Positions 34,748 to 43,443 of a stretch of DNA of 64,000 nucleotides are shown in pieces. The notes under the pieces are model-generated. The model was not told the origin of the DNA. It searched no databases and saw only the letters and a list, made by a program, of their open reading frames with translations. The stretch comes from Dyella sp. 2HG41-7 (GTDB lineage: Bacteria > Pseudomonadota > Gammaproteobacteria > Xanthomonadales > Rhodanobacteraceae): positions 1,736,001 through 1,800,000 of the forward strand of contig NZ_JAJEJV010000004.1 in the NCBI RefSeq assembly GCF_021390675.1. The letters are read 5' to 3'. Each line of letters begins with the position of its first letter. The first letter of the stretch is position 1. Made by a program: the position numbers and the translations under genes.

Positions 34748-36178
34748 ATGCCGACTTCCAGCAACTCGCTCTCTGCGATCAACCACATTGTCGTGTTGAT
34801 GCTGGAGAACCGCTCCTTTGATCACATGCTGGGTTTTCTCTACACCGACGCAGGCAATGTGTCGCCCACGGGGCAGCCGTTCGAAGGGTTGACCGGCAAA
34901 GAATCGAACATGGGCACGAACAACGCGCCCGTGCCGGTTTATAAAATTCAAGCCGGCACCACTAGCACGTATTTCATGCCTGGCGCCGATCCCGGCGAAG
35001 GCTACACCGCGACCAATGCGCAATTGTTTGGCAGCAACACCGCGCCGACACCGCCCGTCGCCACCAATCAGGGTTTTATCAGCAATTTTGCGTACACCTT
35101 GAGTTGGGAATCGAAAGACAAGAGCTATTCGATTCTGCCGGGAACCGTCGCCAACGACATCATGGGCATGCATACGCCGGAAACGCTGCCCGTGCTCAGC
35201 GCGCTGGCGCGCGGTTTTGCGGTGTGCGATCACTGGTTCGGCTCGGCGCCTACTGAAACCTTGCCCAATCGCGCGTTCGTCAATGCAGGAACGTCGCAAG
35301 GTCATATGGACGACAAGACAAAAACGTTCACCGCGCCGAGTATTTATGGCGCGCTCGGCAAACAGAACGTCAGCTGGAAAATCTACGGTTACGACGTCGA
35401 TCCGCTAACGCGTCATACGTTTACCGATATCACCAATTTGGCGGATACGTATTTCGGCGAGTTCAAAGATTTCCAGGCCGACGCCGCGAACGGTACGTTG
35501 CCGTCATTCTCATTTCTGGAGCCGAGCTGGGGTTCGAAAGGCAACAGCCAGCATCCCAACTACGACGTGTCGCTTGGCGAACAATTTATCCACGACGTCT
35601 ACTACGCGTTACGCAACGGCCCGCAGTGGAATCAAACGTTATTGATCGTGACGTACGACGAGCATGGCGGTTGCTACGACCACGTTCCGCCGCCGACCAA
35701 CGCCGTGCCGCCCGATAGCACCGCCGGGGAATTTGGATTCGATTTCACGCGCTTCGGACCGCGTGTGCCGACGTTGCTGATCTCTCCGCTGATTCCGGCG
35801 GGTTCGGTCGTACGCGCATCCGGATCTACGCCCTTCGATCACACCTCGATCTTGAAAACGGTGGAGTTGCGCTGGGGCATTCCGGCCTTGACCGCGCGCG
35901 ATGCCGCGGCGCCCGATGTGGGTGCTGCGTTGAGTCTCACGACGCCTCGTACCGACGATCCGCTGTCAGGCGTGGTTGTGCCGCAATCGAAAGGCATCAA
36001 TCCTTCCGCCAACAAGCCGTCGCATTTGCAAGAGGTTTATGCGGATCTGGTTTCGCGCTTGCCGGTGCCCGATGCCGCGGACGGTACGCATCGTCCGGAG
36101 CCGCAGCTCGTCACCGATTACGACTATGATCGGTACATCAAGGAGCGGTTGGCGGCGTGGAAGGCGAGTCGTAAATAA
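34748..36178 (+). CDS. Phospholipase C/acid phosphatase-type phosphoesterase
   Basis: 476 residues from the ATG at 34748; 17 more codons are open upstream to an ATG at 34697, so the start is uncertain. Core: INHIVVLMLENRSFDHMLGFL (the phosphoesterase signature with the metal-binding E-N), DHWFGSAPTETLPNR, LLIVTYDEHGGCYDHVPPP (metal D/H) and FGPRVPTLLISP. This fits the PLC/AcpA branch of the alkaline phosphatase superfamily. No signal peptide is visible, which is unusual for this family; it may be exported by another route or act inside the cell. Confidence 0.88.
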   Translation: MPTSSNSLSAINHIVVLMLENRSFDHMLGFLYTDAGNVSPTGQPFEGLTGKESNMGTNNAPVPVYKIQAGTTSTYFMPGADPGEGYTATNAQLFGSNTAPTPPVATNQGFISNFAYTLSWESKDKSYSILPGTVANDIMGMHTPETLPVLSALARGFAVCDHWFGSAPTETLPNRAFVNAGTSQGHMDDKTKTFTAPSIYGALGKQNVSWKIYGYDVDPLTRHTFTDITNLADTYFGEFKDFQADAANGTLPSFSFLEPSWGSKGNSQHPNYDVSLGEQFIHDVYYALRNGPQWNQTLLIVTYDEHGGCYDHVPPPTNAVPPDSTAGEFGFDFTRFGPRVPTLLISPLIPAGSVVRASGSTPFDHTSILKTVELRWGIPALTARDAAAPDVGAALSLTTPRTDDPLSGVVVPQSKGINPSANKPSHLQEVYADLVSRLPVPDAADGTHRPEPQLVTDYDYDRYIKERLAAWKASRK

Positions 36179-36198
36179 CGGCGCGTTGCACGCTGGAT

Positions 36199-36933
36199 TT
36201 ACGGCTTCGCGCGAAACGTCACCACCAACACATCGCGATGTGCCGGCTCGGAAGGCGTCAACGGCGTCACGGCCGTGACGCCATGGAACACGCGCGGATC
36301 GTGGATCAACGCCGCGTCGAACGGATGGGTCAGCGTGAAATCGCCTAGCGGCTTTCCATCCGGCGTGTCGATGGTGGTGGTGCCGCTGGCGATGTTGTGA
36401 CGGTCTATCAACAACACCAGCACGAAATCCACGCCATCGCGATGACTGCCTTCTGGCGTGGGTTCGCCTGCCGCGTCTATGCTTGCTTCGATGCGAAACT
36501 GATGCACTTCCACATGCCATTGAGCAACGCCGGGCGCCAACGTACTGAAAAAACCGTTGCAGAACAAAAGTATCGTTCGCAGGCTTTCGCCCGTTGCAAT
36601 CGCCGGAACGATGGGTTCGAACCATCGCTCCATATCGCCTTGCAATGCGTTGTATTGCAACGATTGGTAATGCGGCTGATGCGGCGCTAACTCGATTTTG
36701 CTCGATGCCGTTGCAATGTAAGTCGCGTGGCGGCGACGGCGAAAACGTCCTTTCGCGGCCAGGTAAGGGTCCGGGCCTAGTTCATTCCAACTAGCTGTAA
36801 AAGCATGCCAGTCGGACAGTCCGCCCACGGATCGCAACAACGGCTGCATCACGTCCGCGGTGACAAACGAAAACCCATCGCGCCTCACTGCATCGAGCAA
36901 TGAGGCGGCGTTCGAATCGGTGCGATTTTGCAT
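36199..36933 (-). CDS. 2-oxoglutarate/Fe(II) dioxygenase (IDO-like, PF10014 type)
   Basis: 244 residues from the ATG at 36933; an ATG at 36966 would add 11 residues. Metal ligands HxD in EGSHRDGVDFVLVLLIDRHN and the distal His in LIHDPRVFHGVTAV, followed by the Arg of 'RDVLVVTFR', are those of the L-isoleucine 4-hydroxylase-like family, which hydroxylates free amino acids. A TATAAT lies 7 bases before the ATG at 36933, hinting at a leaderless transcript. Substrate unknown; the family call rests on motifs. Confidence 0.82.
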   Translation of the reverse strand: MQNRTDSNAASLLDAVRRDGFSFVTADVMQPLLRSVGGLSDWHAFTASWNELGPDPYLAAKGRFRRRRHATYIATASSKIELAPHQPHYQSLQYNALQGDMERWFEPIVPAIATGESLRTILLFCNGFFSTLAPGVAQWHVEVHQFRIEASIDAAGEPTPEGSHRDGVDFVLVLLIDRHNIASGTTTIDTPDGKPLGDFTLTHPFDAALIHDPRVFHGVTAVTPLTPSEPAHRDVLVVTFRAKP

Positions 36934-36978
36934 GGTGAGATTATACAAGGCGGTCGCCCCTTCCATGGCGGGCAAAAC

Positions 36979-37002
36979 AAGGGCGCCATAGCCGGCGCCC
37001 TT
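36979..37002 (-). terminator. Terminator after the exbD-like gene
   Basis: AAGGGCGCC (36979-36987) pairs with GGCGCCCTT (36994-37002), loop ATAGCC. On the minus strand the T-rich TTGTTTTG follows. It lies just after the stop at 37009. Confidence 0.82.
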
Positions 37003-37008
37003 GCACGT

Positions 37009-37407
37009 CTAGCGCGTACCCAGCATATCGATACGAGTCAGGCCCTGGGCCTTGGCTTGAGCGAGTACTTTGGCTACAGCGTCGTAAGCCACGCCGTCGG
37101 CCGCATCGATCTCCAAAGCCGGCTGTGCAGACCGCGTCGCCAGGATGCTCAATTGCATCGTGAGCTGATCCCGGCTGACCGGAGCGTCATTCCAGTACAT
37201 CGCGCCATCGGCGCGAATCGCCAGGTGGATCGGTATGGACGGGTCGGTGAATTTTGAGTCATTTTGCGGCAAATCCATCGTCGCCTTATGCATGACGACC
37301 GGCGAGGTGATCATGAAAATGATCAGCAAGACCAGCAGTACGTCGACCAACGGCGTGACATTGATTTGGGCGATCACGTCACGAGATACACGAGCAGAGA
37401 AAGCCAT
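37009..37407 (-). CDS. exbD: ExbD/TolR-family protein
   Basis: 132 residues; strong ribosome site AAGGAGG. A single N-terminal helix with the key Asp in INVTPLVDVLLVLLIIFMI is typical of ExbD/TolR, followed by a periplasmic domain. ExbD works with ExbB and TonB to energise outer-membrane uptake with the proton gradient. Neither exbB nor tonB is adjacent, so the gene is an orphan copy and may pair with a distant ExbB. The TolR/ExbD distinction is not certain from sequence alone. Confidence 0.88.
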   Translation of the reverse strand: MAFSARVSRDVIAQINVTPLVDVLLVLLIIFMITSPVVMHKATMDLPQNDSKFTDPSIPIHLAIRADGAMYWNDAPVSRDQLTMQLSILATRSAQPALEIDAADGVAYDAVAKVLAQAKAQGLTRIDMLGTR

Positions 37408-37540
37408 ATCTTCCTCCTTAGCGAGCGTGCGATTGTCGATGTGCGCCCGGCAGAATGCGGGGAACCAGGCGATTTCAGCTTAATCCACCCGCCGGGCAAC
37501 GGGTAGGGGGCGAAGCGGGCGCCTCAAACAGCGCACATAA

Positions 37541-37577
37541 AAAAGGCCGGGATGCGTGGACCGCATCGCCGGCCTTT
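37541..37577 (-). terminator. Terminator after the Spy-like gene
   Basis: Arms AAAAGGCCGG (37541-37550) and CCGGCCTTT (37569-37577). On the minus strand CCGGCC is followed by a run of T, just past the stop at 37595. Confidence 0.88.
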
Positions 37578-37594
37578 GTGGATGTGCGTTGGAC

Positions 37595-38137
37595 TCAGGT
37601 GCCCGATGCGCCGGCTGACGATGAGCCGGGCGCCGGTTTGCTGGATTTGGGCATGCTGTGTTTGCCATGCGGCTTCATCGCCTTTTGCTCGAACAGAGCG
37701 TCGGCATTCTCTTTCTGTTCCGGCGACAACTTCGCGTACAACGCACTCCATGCGTCCGATAGTTTTTGCATGTCTTCGGCATGCATCTGTGCGAGTTGCG
37801 CGTAGGATTTCATTACGTCATCGGCGTTCATCGATGACATTTTCTGCGCGCGTTGCTGGAACGCTTCGGAAGCCCTGCGCGCGTTGTTGCGCATCACGTC
37901 GGCGTACGCATTCCATTCGCTGGATTGCGCGTCGGTGATTTCCAGTTTGGTGTGCAGATCGGTGATCTGCTGTTCCACCATGTCGGCCTTGCGCTCCGCG
38001 CGCGTTTTGCTTGCGGCAGGTGCAGCGGACGACGATCCGGACGAAGCCGGTGCGGTGCTTTGCGCGACAGCGGCGCCGGCCAACAGGGCGAGCGACAGCA
38101 CGAACGGTACGGCAGCGGTACGAATGGCGTTTTTCAT
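37595..38137 (-). CDS. LTXXQ/Spy-like periplasmic protein
   Basis: 180 residues from the ATG at 38137 with GGAG 9 bases upstream. Signal peptide to about residue 26 (ALLAGAAVA). The mature region is alpha-helical and polar (DLHTKLEITDAQSSEWNAYADVMRNN, then LSPEQKENADALFEQKAMKP) with the LTxxQ-like pattern of CpxP/Spy chaperone relatives. The C-terminus is rich in P, S and G. It is probably a periplasmic folding-stress protein (inference). The next minus-strand gene is also exported. Confidence 0.8.
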   Translation of the reverse strand: MKNAIRTAAVPFVLSLALLAGAAVAQSTAPASSGSSSAAPAASKTRAERKADMVEQQITDLHTKLEITDAQSSEWNAYADVMRNNARRASEAFQQRAQKMSSMNADDVMKSYAQLAQMHAEDMQKLSDAWSALYAKLSPEQKENADALFEQKAMKPHGKHSMPKSSKPAPGSSSAGASGT

Positions 38138-38197
38138 GACGGGAAGCTCCAATTCATGAGGGCGGATCGACGACGGCCTGAAGCGGTCGCGCAGGCA

Positions 38198-38557
38198 TCA
38201 ATAGCCGGGCGGCGGTGGCGGCGGCGGATAACCGTTCTGGTAATAGACCACGCCCGGAGGTGGAGGCGGCGGTGGCGCTTGGGTGTAGACCACGCCCGGC
38301 GGCGGTGCGGCGGCGGAGGCGGACGAGTTGGCGATTGCCGCGCCCGCAATAACGCCAAGCAGTGCGCCGGCGATCAGTGCGCCGCCATCGTTGCCGCGAC
38401 GCGGCTCGGGTCGATACGGCCGATGAGGAACCGGGCGTCCGCGGTAATAGTCGCGGCGGTATTGCGCTTGAGCGGACAGCGGCGCGGCGACGACCATGGC
38501 CGCGAAGGTGGTCATGATCAGTAGCCGATGTAACGGAATGCGAGAGGTGCGAGTCAT
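38198..38557 (-). CDS. Exported Gly/Pro-rich small protein
   Basis: 119 residues from the ATG at 38557 with GAGGAGGG upstream. Signal peptide (to about residue 32, SAQAQ). The mature part has an Arg/Pro/Tyr-rich stretch (YRRDYYRGRPVPHRP), a hydrophobic alanine helix (ALIAGALLGVIAGAAIANS) and two poly-proline tails (APPPPPPPGVVYYQNG, YPPPPPPPGY). The helix may be a glycine-zipper-like membrane segment. Function unknown; it resembles small envelope proteins. Confidence 0.75.
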   Translation of the reverse strand: MTRTSRIPLHRLLIMTTFAAMVVAAPLSAQAQYRRDYYRGRPVPHRPYRPEPRRGNDGGALIAGALLGVIAGAAIANSSASAAAPPPGVVYTQAPPPPPPPGVVYYQNGYPPPPPPPGY

Positions 38558-38938
38558 CGATATACCCTCCTCACTATGCAGCGGTTGTCGCATGCATCGG
38601 GCCAGCTTCGAATGCTTGCGAAGATGGATGTGGCGAAAGCGACCGATCGCAAAGACTTGCTGTCTGGCACGTCATCGCGGAACGCCGGGTTTGGAGTGTA
38701 TGACAAATACCGTGCAGGTTGATTCACGAGCTCATCGCGTTTCGGGAACGGTTCATGCGTTTTTGCCGAACGCGTCGCGAAAGCGACATACAGCGCCGTT
38801 AGCGTGTTTTAGTCCATCGCCGGCGAGCTATTGCTGCATCACGGAAACTGGACAAAGCGCTTGGCATCTTGCCACGCTGAGTACGACTGCCTTCGACGAA
38901 TGGTCAGAAAGTCCACCCCATCCGACATGGAGAAGACC
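38558..38938. other. Divergent intergenic region
   Basis: 380 bases between the minus-strand small exported gene and the DUF3455 gene. It should hold both promoters. I see no convincing gene, repeat or riboswitch; open frames here lack ribosome sites. Confidence 0.5.
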
Positions 38939-39427
38939 ATGCATAAACTCGCCCGACCTGCCGTTGTTGCAATGGCCGCGTTTGTTGGGATTGCGCACGC
39001 GCAAGGCCCCCATGCAAATAGATCGGCCGGGATCGAGGCATTCGGTAAAGGGGTGCAGATTTACACCTGCCAACGCGCTCGCGGCAATTACGTGTGGACG
39101 CTAAAGGCGCCCGACGCGACGATCAGCGATGCACAGGGCCGCGTGCTTGGCCAACATTATGCCGGGCCGAGCTGGAAAGCGGTCGACGGTAGCGTTGTGG
39201 TGGGCGAGCCGCTGGAGGCATCTTCATCGCCCGATTCGGGGGCGATTCCGTGGCTCGTCCTTCGCGCCAAATCGCATTACGGCAACGGCATGATGGCGAA
39301 TGTCCGCTACATCGTCCGCATGCGCACCGAGGGCGGCAGGGCGCCAACCAATGGCTGCGATGCCGGCCAAGTCGGCATGGAATTTCGTGTGCCGTATAGC
39401 GCCGTCTACGTGTTCTACCGCAATTGA
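38939..39427 (+). CDS. DUF3455 exported protein
   Basis: 162 residues from the ATG at 38939; GGAGAAG six bases upstream. Signal peptide to about residue 20 (VGIAHAQ). Domain DUF3455: GVQIYTCQRARGNYVWTLKAPDATI (characteristic yxC....W.l.aPda.L), HYAGPSWKAVDGSVVVGEP and IPWLVLRAKSHYGNGMMANV. The function is unknown; the fold is a beta-barrel-like secreted domain. The 3' end almost meets the convergent antiporter gene. Confidence 0.85.
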   Translation: MHKLARPAVVAMAAFVGIAHAQGPHANRSAGIEAFGKGVQIYTCQRARGNYVWTLKAPDATISDAQGRVLGQHYAGPSWKAVDGSVVVGEPLEASSSPDSGAIPWLVLRAKSHYGNGMMANVRYIVRMRTEGGRAPTNGCDAGQVGMEFRVPYSAVYVFYRN

Positions 39428-39435
39428 TCTCGCGT

Positions 39436-40551
39436 TCAAGGGCTGAATACAAGCACGACGAACACGACGAACAGCGACAGGTGCACAGCGCCTTCCAGCA
39501 TCGTGGTGCGCGCGTTGGAGAACGTCATCGCGCTGAGCAGCAAGGTCGCCATCAGCATCACGATGCCTGACGGCGGTACGCCCAGCAACACGGGATGACC
39601 AGTGTAAAGACCGATCGCAAGCACGGCAGGTACGGTCAATCCGAGCGTGGATGTTACTGCGCCAAGACATAGATTGATCGCGCGCGTCAGACGGTCGGCG
39701 CGCGCCGCATTCAAGGCGGAAATGCCTTCCGGCGCGAACACCAGAATGGCGATGACGATACCGCCGAGCGCGGTCGGTGCGCCGGTGGCGGCGATGCCGT
39801 AGTCGAGAATCTTCGCCATGCTTTTTGAAAGAATCACGATCGGCAGAATGTTGACCAGCAGCAGTGCGAAATGCAGCAGCAGTTTTTTCTTGTCGATTCG
39901 CACGGCAGGGTGAAGCGTTGCGTCCGCGGGCTCGGCCGGCTGCGCATCGGTCGCCACGAAATAGCCGCGATGCCGCCCGGTTTGCAGCCATAGGAAAGCG
40001 CCGTACAGCGCGATGGTGAGTAGCGAGAATGCAATCGCCTGCGGCGGGGCCAGCGAGCCGTCATGCGTGGATGTGGTGAAGTCCGGCAACACCAGCGCGA
40101 TGATCGTCAACGGAATGATCACCGACAGATACGCCGACGCGCCTTTCAAGTTGTACGCCTGCTCGTAGTGACGAATGCCACCCATCAACAAACCAAGTCC
40201 GACCACACCGTTGAGCACGATCATCAGCACCGCGTACATGGTGTCGCGCGCCAAGGTCGAGCTGCCCGGCGAACTCAGCATTACCGCTGAAATCAACACG
40301 ACTTCGATCACCACGATGGACAGCGTTAGCACCAGGGTGCCGAGCGGCTCGCCCAGCATTTCCGCCAGCGTTTCCGCTTCGTGCACGACGCCGAAGGCGA
40401 CCCATACGATCACGATGAACAACCACGCGAACAGGGCGGACGCCAGTAGTGGGCTGCTGAGACCGACCAACCATTGGGAGCCGAAGATCAGAAAAAGCGC
40501 TACCGTCAGCCAACCGACAAAAGGACGTGCCGTCGTGATCGCCTTGAGCAT
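39436..40551 (-). CDS. chaA: Calcium/proton antiporter ChaA-like
   Basis: 371 residues, about ten hydrophobic helices. Na_Ca_ex-type repeats are present, with the paired acidic residues in transmembrane positions: VAFGVVHEAETLAEMLGEPLGTLVLTLS (first) and APEGISALNAARADRLTRAINLCLG (second), characteristic of the CaCA family ChaA branch. It exports Ca2+ (and Na+/K+) in exchange for protons across the inner membrane. Monocistronic; the promoter lies in the 40552-40782 gap with a palindromic repeat. Confidence 0.9.
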   Translation of the reverse strand: MLKAITTARPFVGWLTVALFLIFGSQWLVGLSSPLLASALFAWLFIVIVWVAFGVVHEAETLAEMLGEPLGTLVLTLSIVVIEVVLISAVMLSSPGSSTLARDTMYAVLMIVLNGVVGLGLLMGGIRHYEQAYNLKGASAYLSVIIPLTIIALVLPDFTTSTHDGSLAPPQAIAFSLLTIALYGAFLWLQTGRHRGYFVATDAQPAEPADATLHPAVRIDKKKLLLHFALLLVNILPIVILSKSMAKILDYGIAATGAPTALGGIVIAILVFAPEGISALNAARADRLTRAINLCLGAVTSTLGLTVPAVLAIGLYTGHPVLLGVPPSGIVMLMATLLLSAMTFSNARTTMLEGAVHLSLFVVFVVLVFSP

Positions 40552-40652
40552 GAGGGTCTCGATCGAATCGCGTTTGCGTTGATCGGATAGTAGCGAGTGG
40601 ACGTGCGTAAGCGCGATAACTTCATCAGCGAAGCAATCGATATGACACCGAA

Positions 40653-40732
40653 GCCCCGGCGAAGGCCGGGGCCCGGTGTCTTTCGTCTTTGGGGCCTAAA
40701 GTCGCTGGGCCCCGGCTTTCGCCGGGGCGACG
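40653..40732. repeat. REP-like inverted doublet of GCCCCGGC...GCCGGGGC palindromes
   Basis: Two related palindromes in opposite orientation: GCCCCGGCGAAGGCCGGGGC (40653-40672) and GCCCCGGCTTTCGCCGGGGC (40709-40728), the second followed by GACGG. The second is almost perfectly symmetric. Similar intergenic palindromes are widespread in high-GC proteobacteria. It lies between two minus-strand genes (the ArsR gene and the antiporter) and could act as a terminator or mRNA stabiliser. Confidence 0.75.
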
Positions 40733-40782
40733 GAACTATGCATGGCGGATCGCTGGATATCTTTTGCGGGTCCCAGCAGATC

Positions 40783-41148
40783 TTATTTTTCCAACGACGC
40801 TTTTAACCGCGAAAGCGCCTGATCCCACTGCTGCGCAATCGTGTCGAGCGAGCGGCGCGCTTCGTCCAGCCGCGACGGCTCGAACTCCCAAAGCCGTTCG
40901 CGTCCTTGCCGGATATCGCGCACCAACCCGGCATCCGCCAGCACTTGCAAATGCTTGGTGACCGCTTGACGCGTGATATCCGTATCGGCGGTCAATTGCG
41001 CAATGGACAATGCGCCGCCCGCGCAGAGCAGGGCGACGATCCGCAATCGCGTTTCGTCGCCAAGCGCCGCGAAAACCGGTACGGCTTTGCGCAGCCATGG
41101 ATGTTTCGGATTTGCGTTTCGGGTCGTTGGATTAGTGCGCGGCGACAT
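40783..41148 (-). CDS. ArsR-family transcriptional regulator
   Basis: 121 residues. The winged HTH ALGDETRLRIVALLCAGGALSIAQL ... TRQAVTKHLQVLADAGLV is typical ArsR/SmtB. There are no obvious metal cysteines, so a non-metal sensing subtype is likely. Its start overlaps the SRPBCC gene (41132-41593) by 17 bases in the same direction, a standard ArsR + AHSA1 pairing, here with the AHSA1 gene first. Confidence 0.92.
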   Translation of the reverse strand: MSPRTNPTTRNANPKHPWLRKAVPVFAALGDETRLRIVALLCAGGALSIAQLTADTDITRQAVTKHLQVLADAGLVRDIRQGRERLWEFEPSRLDEARRSLDTIAQQWDQALSRLKASLEK

Positions 41149-41593
41149 AGTTGTCGATATTCACCATCTGGGCATCCCAGCCTTTGCTGTTCATGCGAAA
41201 CGCATCCATTCGTCGCTCGGGCGGAATTTTGTCGAAACCCGATTCCACCAAGCGCAGCAGCGTGCCGTCGCCGGTTTCTTCCAACTCGAATTGCACCAGC
41301 GTGAGTGGCTCTTTCGAATAGTCGTGCTCGGTGTCGATGGCGTACGGATGCCAGCGGAACGACAGCAGGCGTTCGGGCTCGACGCGTTCGACCACGACTT
41401 GCCACAGCAAATGTTCGTAGCCGGGGTAGGTGATGTTTCCTTCGCACGGTTCGCCGGCTACGAAACGTTTGCCCTTCAGGGCGACGCCGAACCAGTTGCC
41501 AAAGGACTCGGCGTCGGCCAGTACACGCCACACTTTCGAGCGCGGGGCTTTGATATGGATCTGTCGTTCGATGCGATCTGTCGATGTGTTCAT
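41132..41593 (-). CDS. SRPBCC/AHSA1-type domain protein
   Basis: 153 residues from the ATG at 41593 with GGAGG seven bases upstream. DRIERQIHIKAPRSKVWRVLADAESFGNWFG is the START-like AHSA1 N-terminus and LLRLVESGFDKIPPERRMDAF the C-terminal helix; a hydrophobic ligand cavity is expected. Often co-transcribed with ArsR-type regulators, as here. Ligand unknown. Confidence 0.9.
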   Translation of the reverse strand: MNTSTDRIERQIHIKAPRSKVWRVLADAESFGNWFGVALKGKRFVAGEPCEGNITYPGYEHLLWQVVVERVEPERLLSFRWHPYAIDTEHDYSKEPLTLVQFELEETGDGTLLRLVESGFDKIPPERRMDAFRMNSKGWDAQMVNIDNYVAAH

Positions 41594-41775
41594 GGGCAAC
41601 CTCCAGGTTGCATATTAGGCATGCTTTGCGCATTGCGCAATCCCTTGGTTGCATGTTGCGCGCATGCTCCGGTAAAGCAGAGTGGCTATCCTCTCGATGG
41701 ATGTCCGATTTGCGATGGTCCGCGCGTCACAGATATGGCGGCGCTTGGTTCCGCCTCCCACAACGGAGAATCCTT

Positions 41776-42141
41776 ATGCAATACCTATTTATGCTTTACG
41801 CGGACGAAAGCGGCTGGGGCCGCATGTCGAGGGACGAGCAGGTGCGCGGCGTCGCCGCCTACAGCGCCTATACGGAAGCCTTGAAAGCCGCCGGCGTCTG
41901 GGTGGGTTCCAATCGTCTGCAAAACGTGGGTACCGCCACGACGGTGCACGTGGTCGAAGGCAAATCGCAGGTGCTGGATGGGCCTTATGTGGATTCCAAG
42001 GAACAGCTCGGCGGCTATTACTTGGTCGATGTGCCCGATCTGGATGCGGCGCTTAGTTGGGCCGCGCGTTGCCCCGGCGCCAGTCACGGCACGATCGAAG
42101 TGCGCCCCGTATGGCCGGTGACGGAGTACGAAACGGCGTGA
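41776..42141 (+). CDS. YCII-related (DGPF-type) protein
   Basis: 121 residues; CGGAGA upstream. YCII-related fold with the family's SQVLDGPYVDSKEQLGGYYLVDV, i.e. the DGP(Y/F) motif. Its last codon and stop overlap the GTG start of the ECF sigma gene (GTGA), so the two are translationally coupled. DGPF proteins are the typical partners of ECF42 sigma factors; the biochemical role is not known. Confidence 0.92.
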   Translation: MQYLFMLYADESGWGRMSRDEQVRGVAAYSAYTEALKAAGVWVGSNRLQNVGTATTVHVVEGKSQVLDGPYVDSKEQLGGYYLVDVPDLDAALSWAARCPGASHGTIEVRPVWPVTEYETA

Positions 42142-43400
42142 TCGATCACGCGCCCGCGCAAGCGACGGCGGGCGACGTCGCGCGCCGCAGTTACGGCAAG
42201 CTGCTGGCGTATCTCGCTGCCGACATGCACGACGTGTCGGCAGCCGAAGATGCGTTGTCGGAAGCCTTCGCCGCCGCGCTGGCGGATTGGTCGGTGCATG
42301 GATGCCCCGGCAATCCGGAAGCTTGGTTGATGACGGTCGCGCGCCGCAAAGGCATCGATGGCGCGCGCCGGCGTCGCTCCGGCGAAGCCGCTACGGTGCA
42401 GTTGCAGAACATGGCGGATGCGCATGCCGAATGCGTCGATGTCACGGACGACGATGTGCTTCCTGACCGCCGTCTCGCGCTGCTCTTTGCGTGCACGCAT
42501 CCCGCCATCGACGTGAATATCCGCGCACCGTTGATGCTGCAAACGGTGCTTGGACTGGATGCGAAAACCGTCGCTTCGGCGTTTCTGGTGTCGCCCGATG
42601 CGATGTGCAAACGGCTCGGCCGCGCGAAACAGAAAATACGGCAGGCTGGCATTCCCTTCGCGATCCCCGAGCGCGAGGCGTGGAGCGAGCGATTGGACGC
42701 CGTGCTCGATGCGATCTACGCCACCTATGCGGAGGGCTGGGGCGACCCGGACGATGCGGATGTGATTCGCCGCGATCTGGTCGACGAAGCGATTTTTCTC
42801 GCACGCTTGTTGACGGAGTGGCTGCCGAAAGAGCCCGAGACATTCGGCTTGCTTGCCTGCATGCTTTACGCCGAAGCGCGACGTCGCGCGCGGCGCAATG
42901 CGCAGGGTGAATACGTGCCGTTGGCGGAGCAGGACACGTCGCAGTGGGACGTCGACATGATCGATGAAGCCGAAGCGTTGCTGCAGCGTGCAAGCGCGTG
43001 CGGGCGCATTGGCCGATATCAGTTGGAAGCGGCTTTGCAATCGGCGCACATCGAACGTTGTCGTTCGGGCCGTATCGATTGGACGCCGGAAGTCGAACTT
43101 TACGGCGCGTTGTATGCGCTAACCGGATCGCCGGTGGTGGCGCTCAATCGCGCTTTGGCGATCGCGGAGTTGGAGGGGCCGCGGGCGGCGCTGGATATCG
43201 TCGATGCGTTGTCCTCAGATAAACGTCTGGCCGATTATCAACCCTACTGGGCGGCACGCGCCGCCTTGCTTGCACGCATGGGGAAGTGCGACGACGCGCA
43301 TCACGCGTATGAAATGGCGATCGGTCTCACCCGTGACGCCGCTGTGCGCCGTTTCCTGCAGGATCGTCAGGCATCCCTAGTAAGCGCCAAGCGCGAATAG
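42138..43400 (+). CDS. ECF sigma factor of the ECF42 type
   Basis: 420 residues from the GTG at 42138, overlapping the YCII gene stop by 4 bases. Sigma region 2 AAEDALSEAFAAALADW at about 35-50, NPEAWLMTVARRKGIDGARRR at about 60, region 4 around LGLDAKTVASAFLVSPDAMCKRLGRAK (about 150). A long C-terminal helical extension (TPR-like, about 200-400) is typical of ECF42. The sigma factor likely directs transcription of the YCII-type genes, with the extension used for regulation. No anti-sigma factor adjacent. Confidence 0.92.
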   Translation: MIDHAPAQATAGDVARRSYGKLLAYLAADMHDVSAAEDALSEAFAAALADWSVHGCPGNPEAWLMTVARRKGIDGARRRRSGEAATVQLQNMADAHAECVDVTDDDVLPDRRLALLFACTHPAIDVNIRAPLMLQTVLGLDAKTVASAFLVSPDAMCKRLGRAKQKIRQAGIPFAIPEREAWSERLDAVLDAIYATYAEGWGDPDDADVIRRDLVDEAIFLARLLTEWLPKEPETFGLLACMLYAEARRRARRNAQGEYVPLAEQDTSQWDVDMIDEAEALLQRASACGRIGRYQLEAALQSAHIERCRSGRIDWTPEVELYGALYALTGSPVVALNRALAIAELEGPRAALDIVDALSSDKRLADYQPYWAARAALLARMGKCDDAHHAYEMAIGLTRDAAVRRFLQDRQASLVSAKRE

Positions 43401-43443
43401 ATATCTGGCAGAATCGGGCTTCCTCCTGCGGGGAAAGCCCAAC

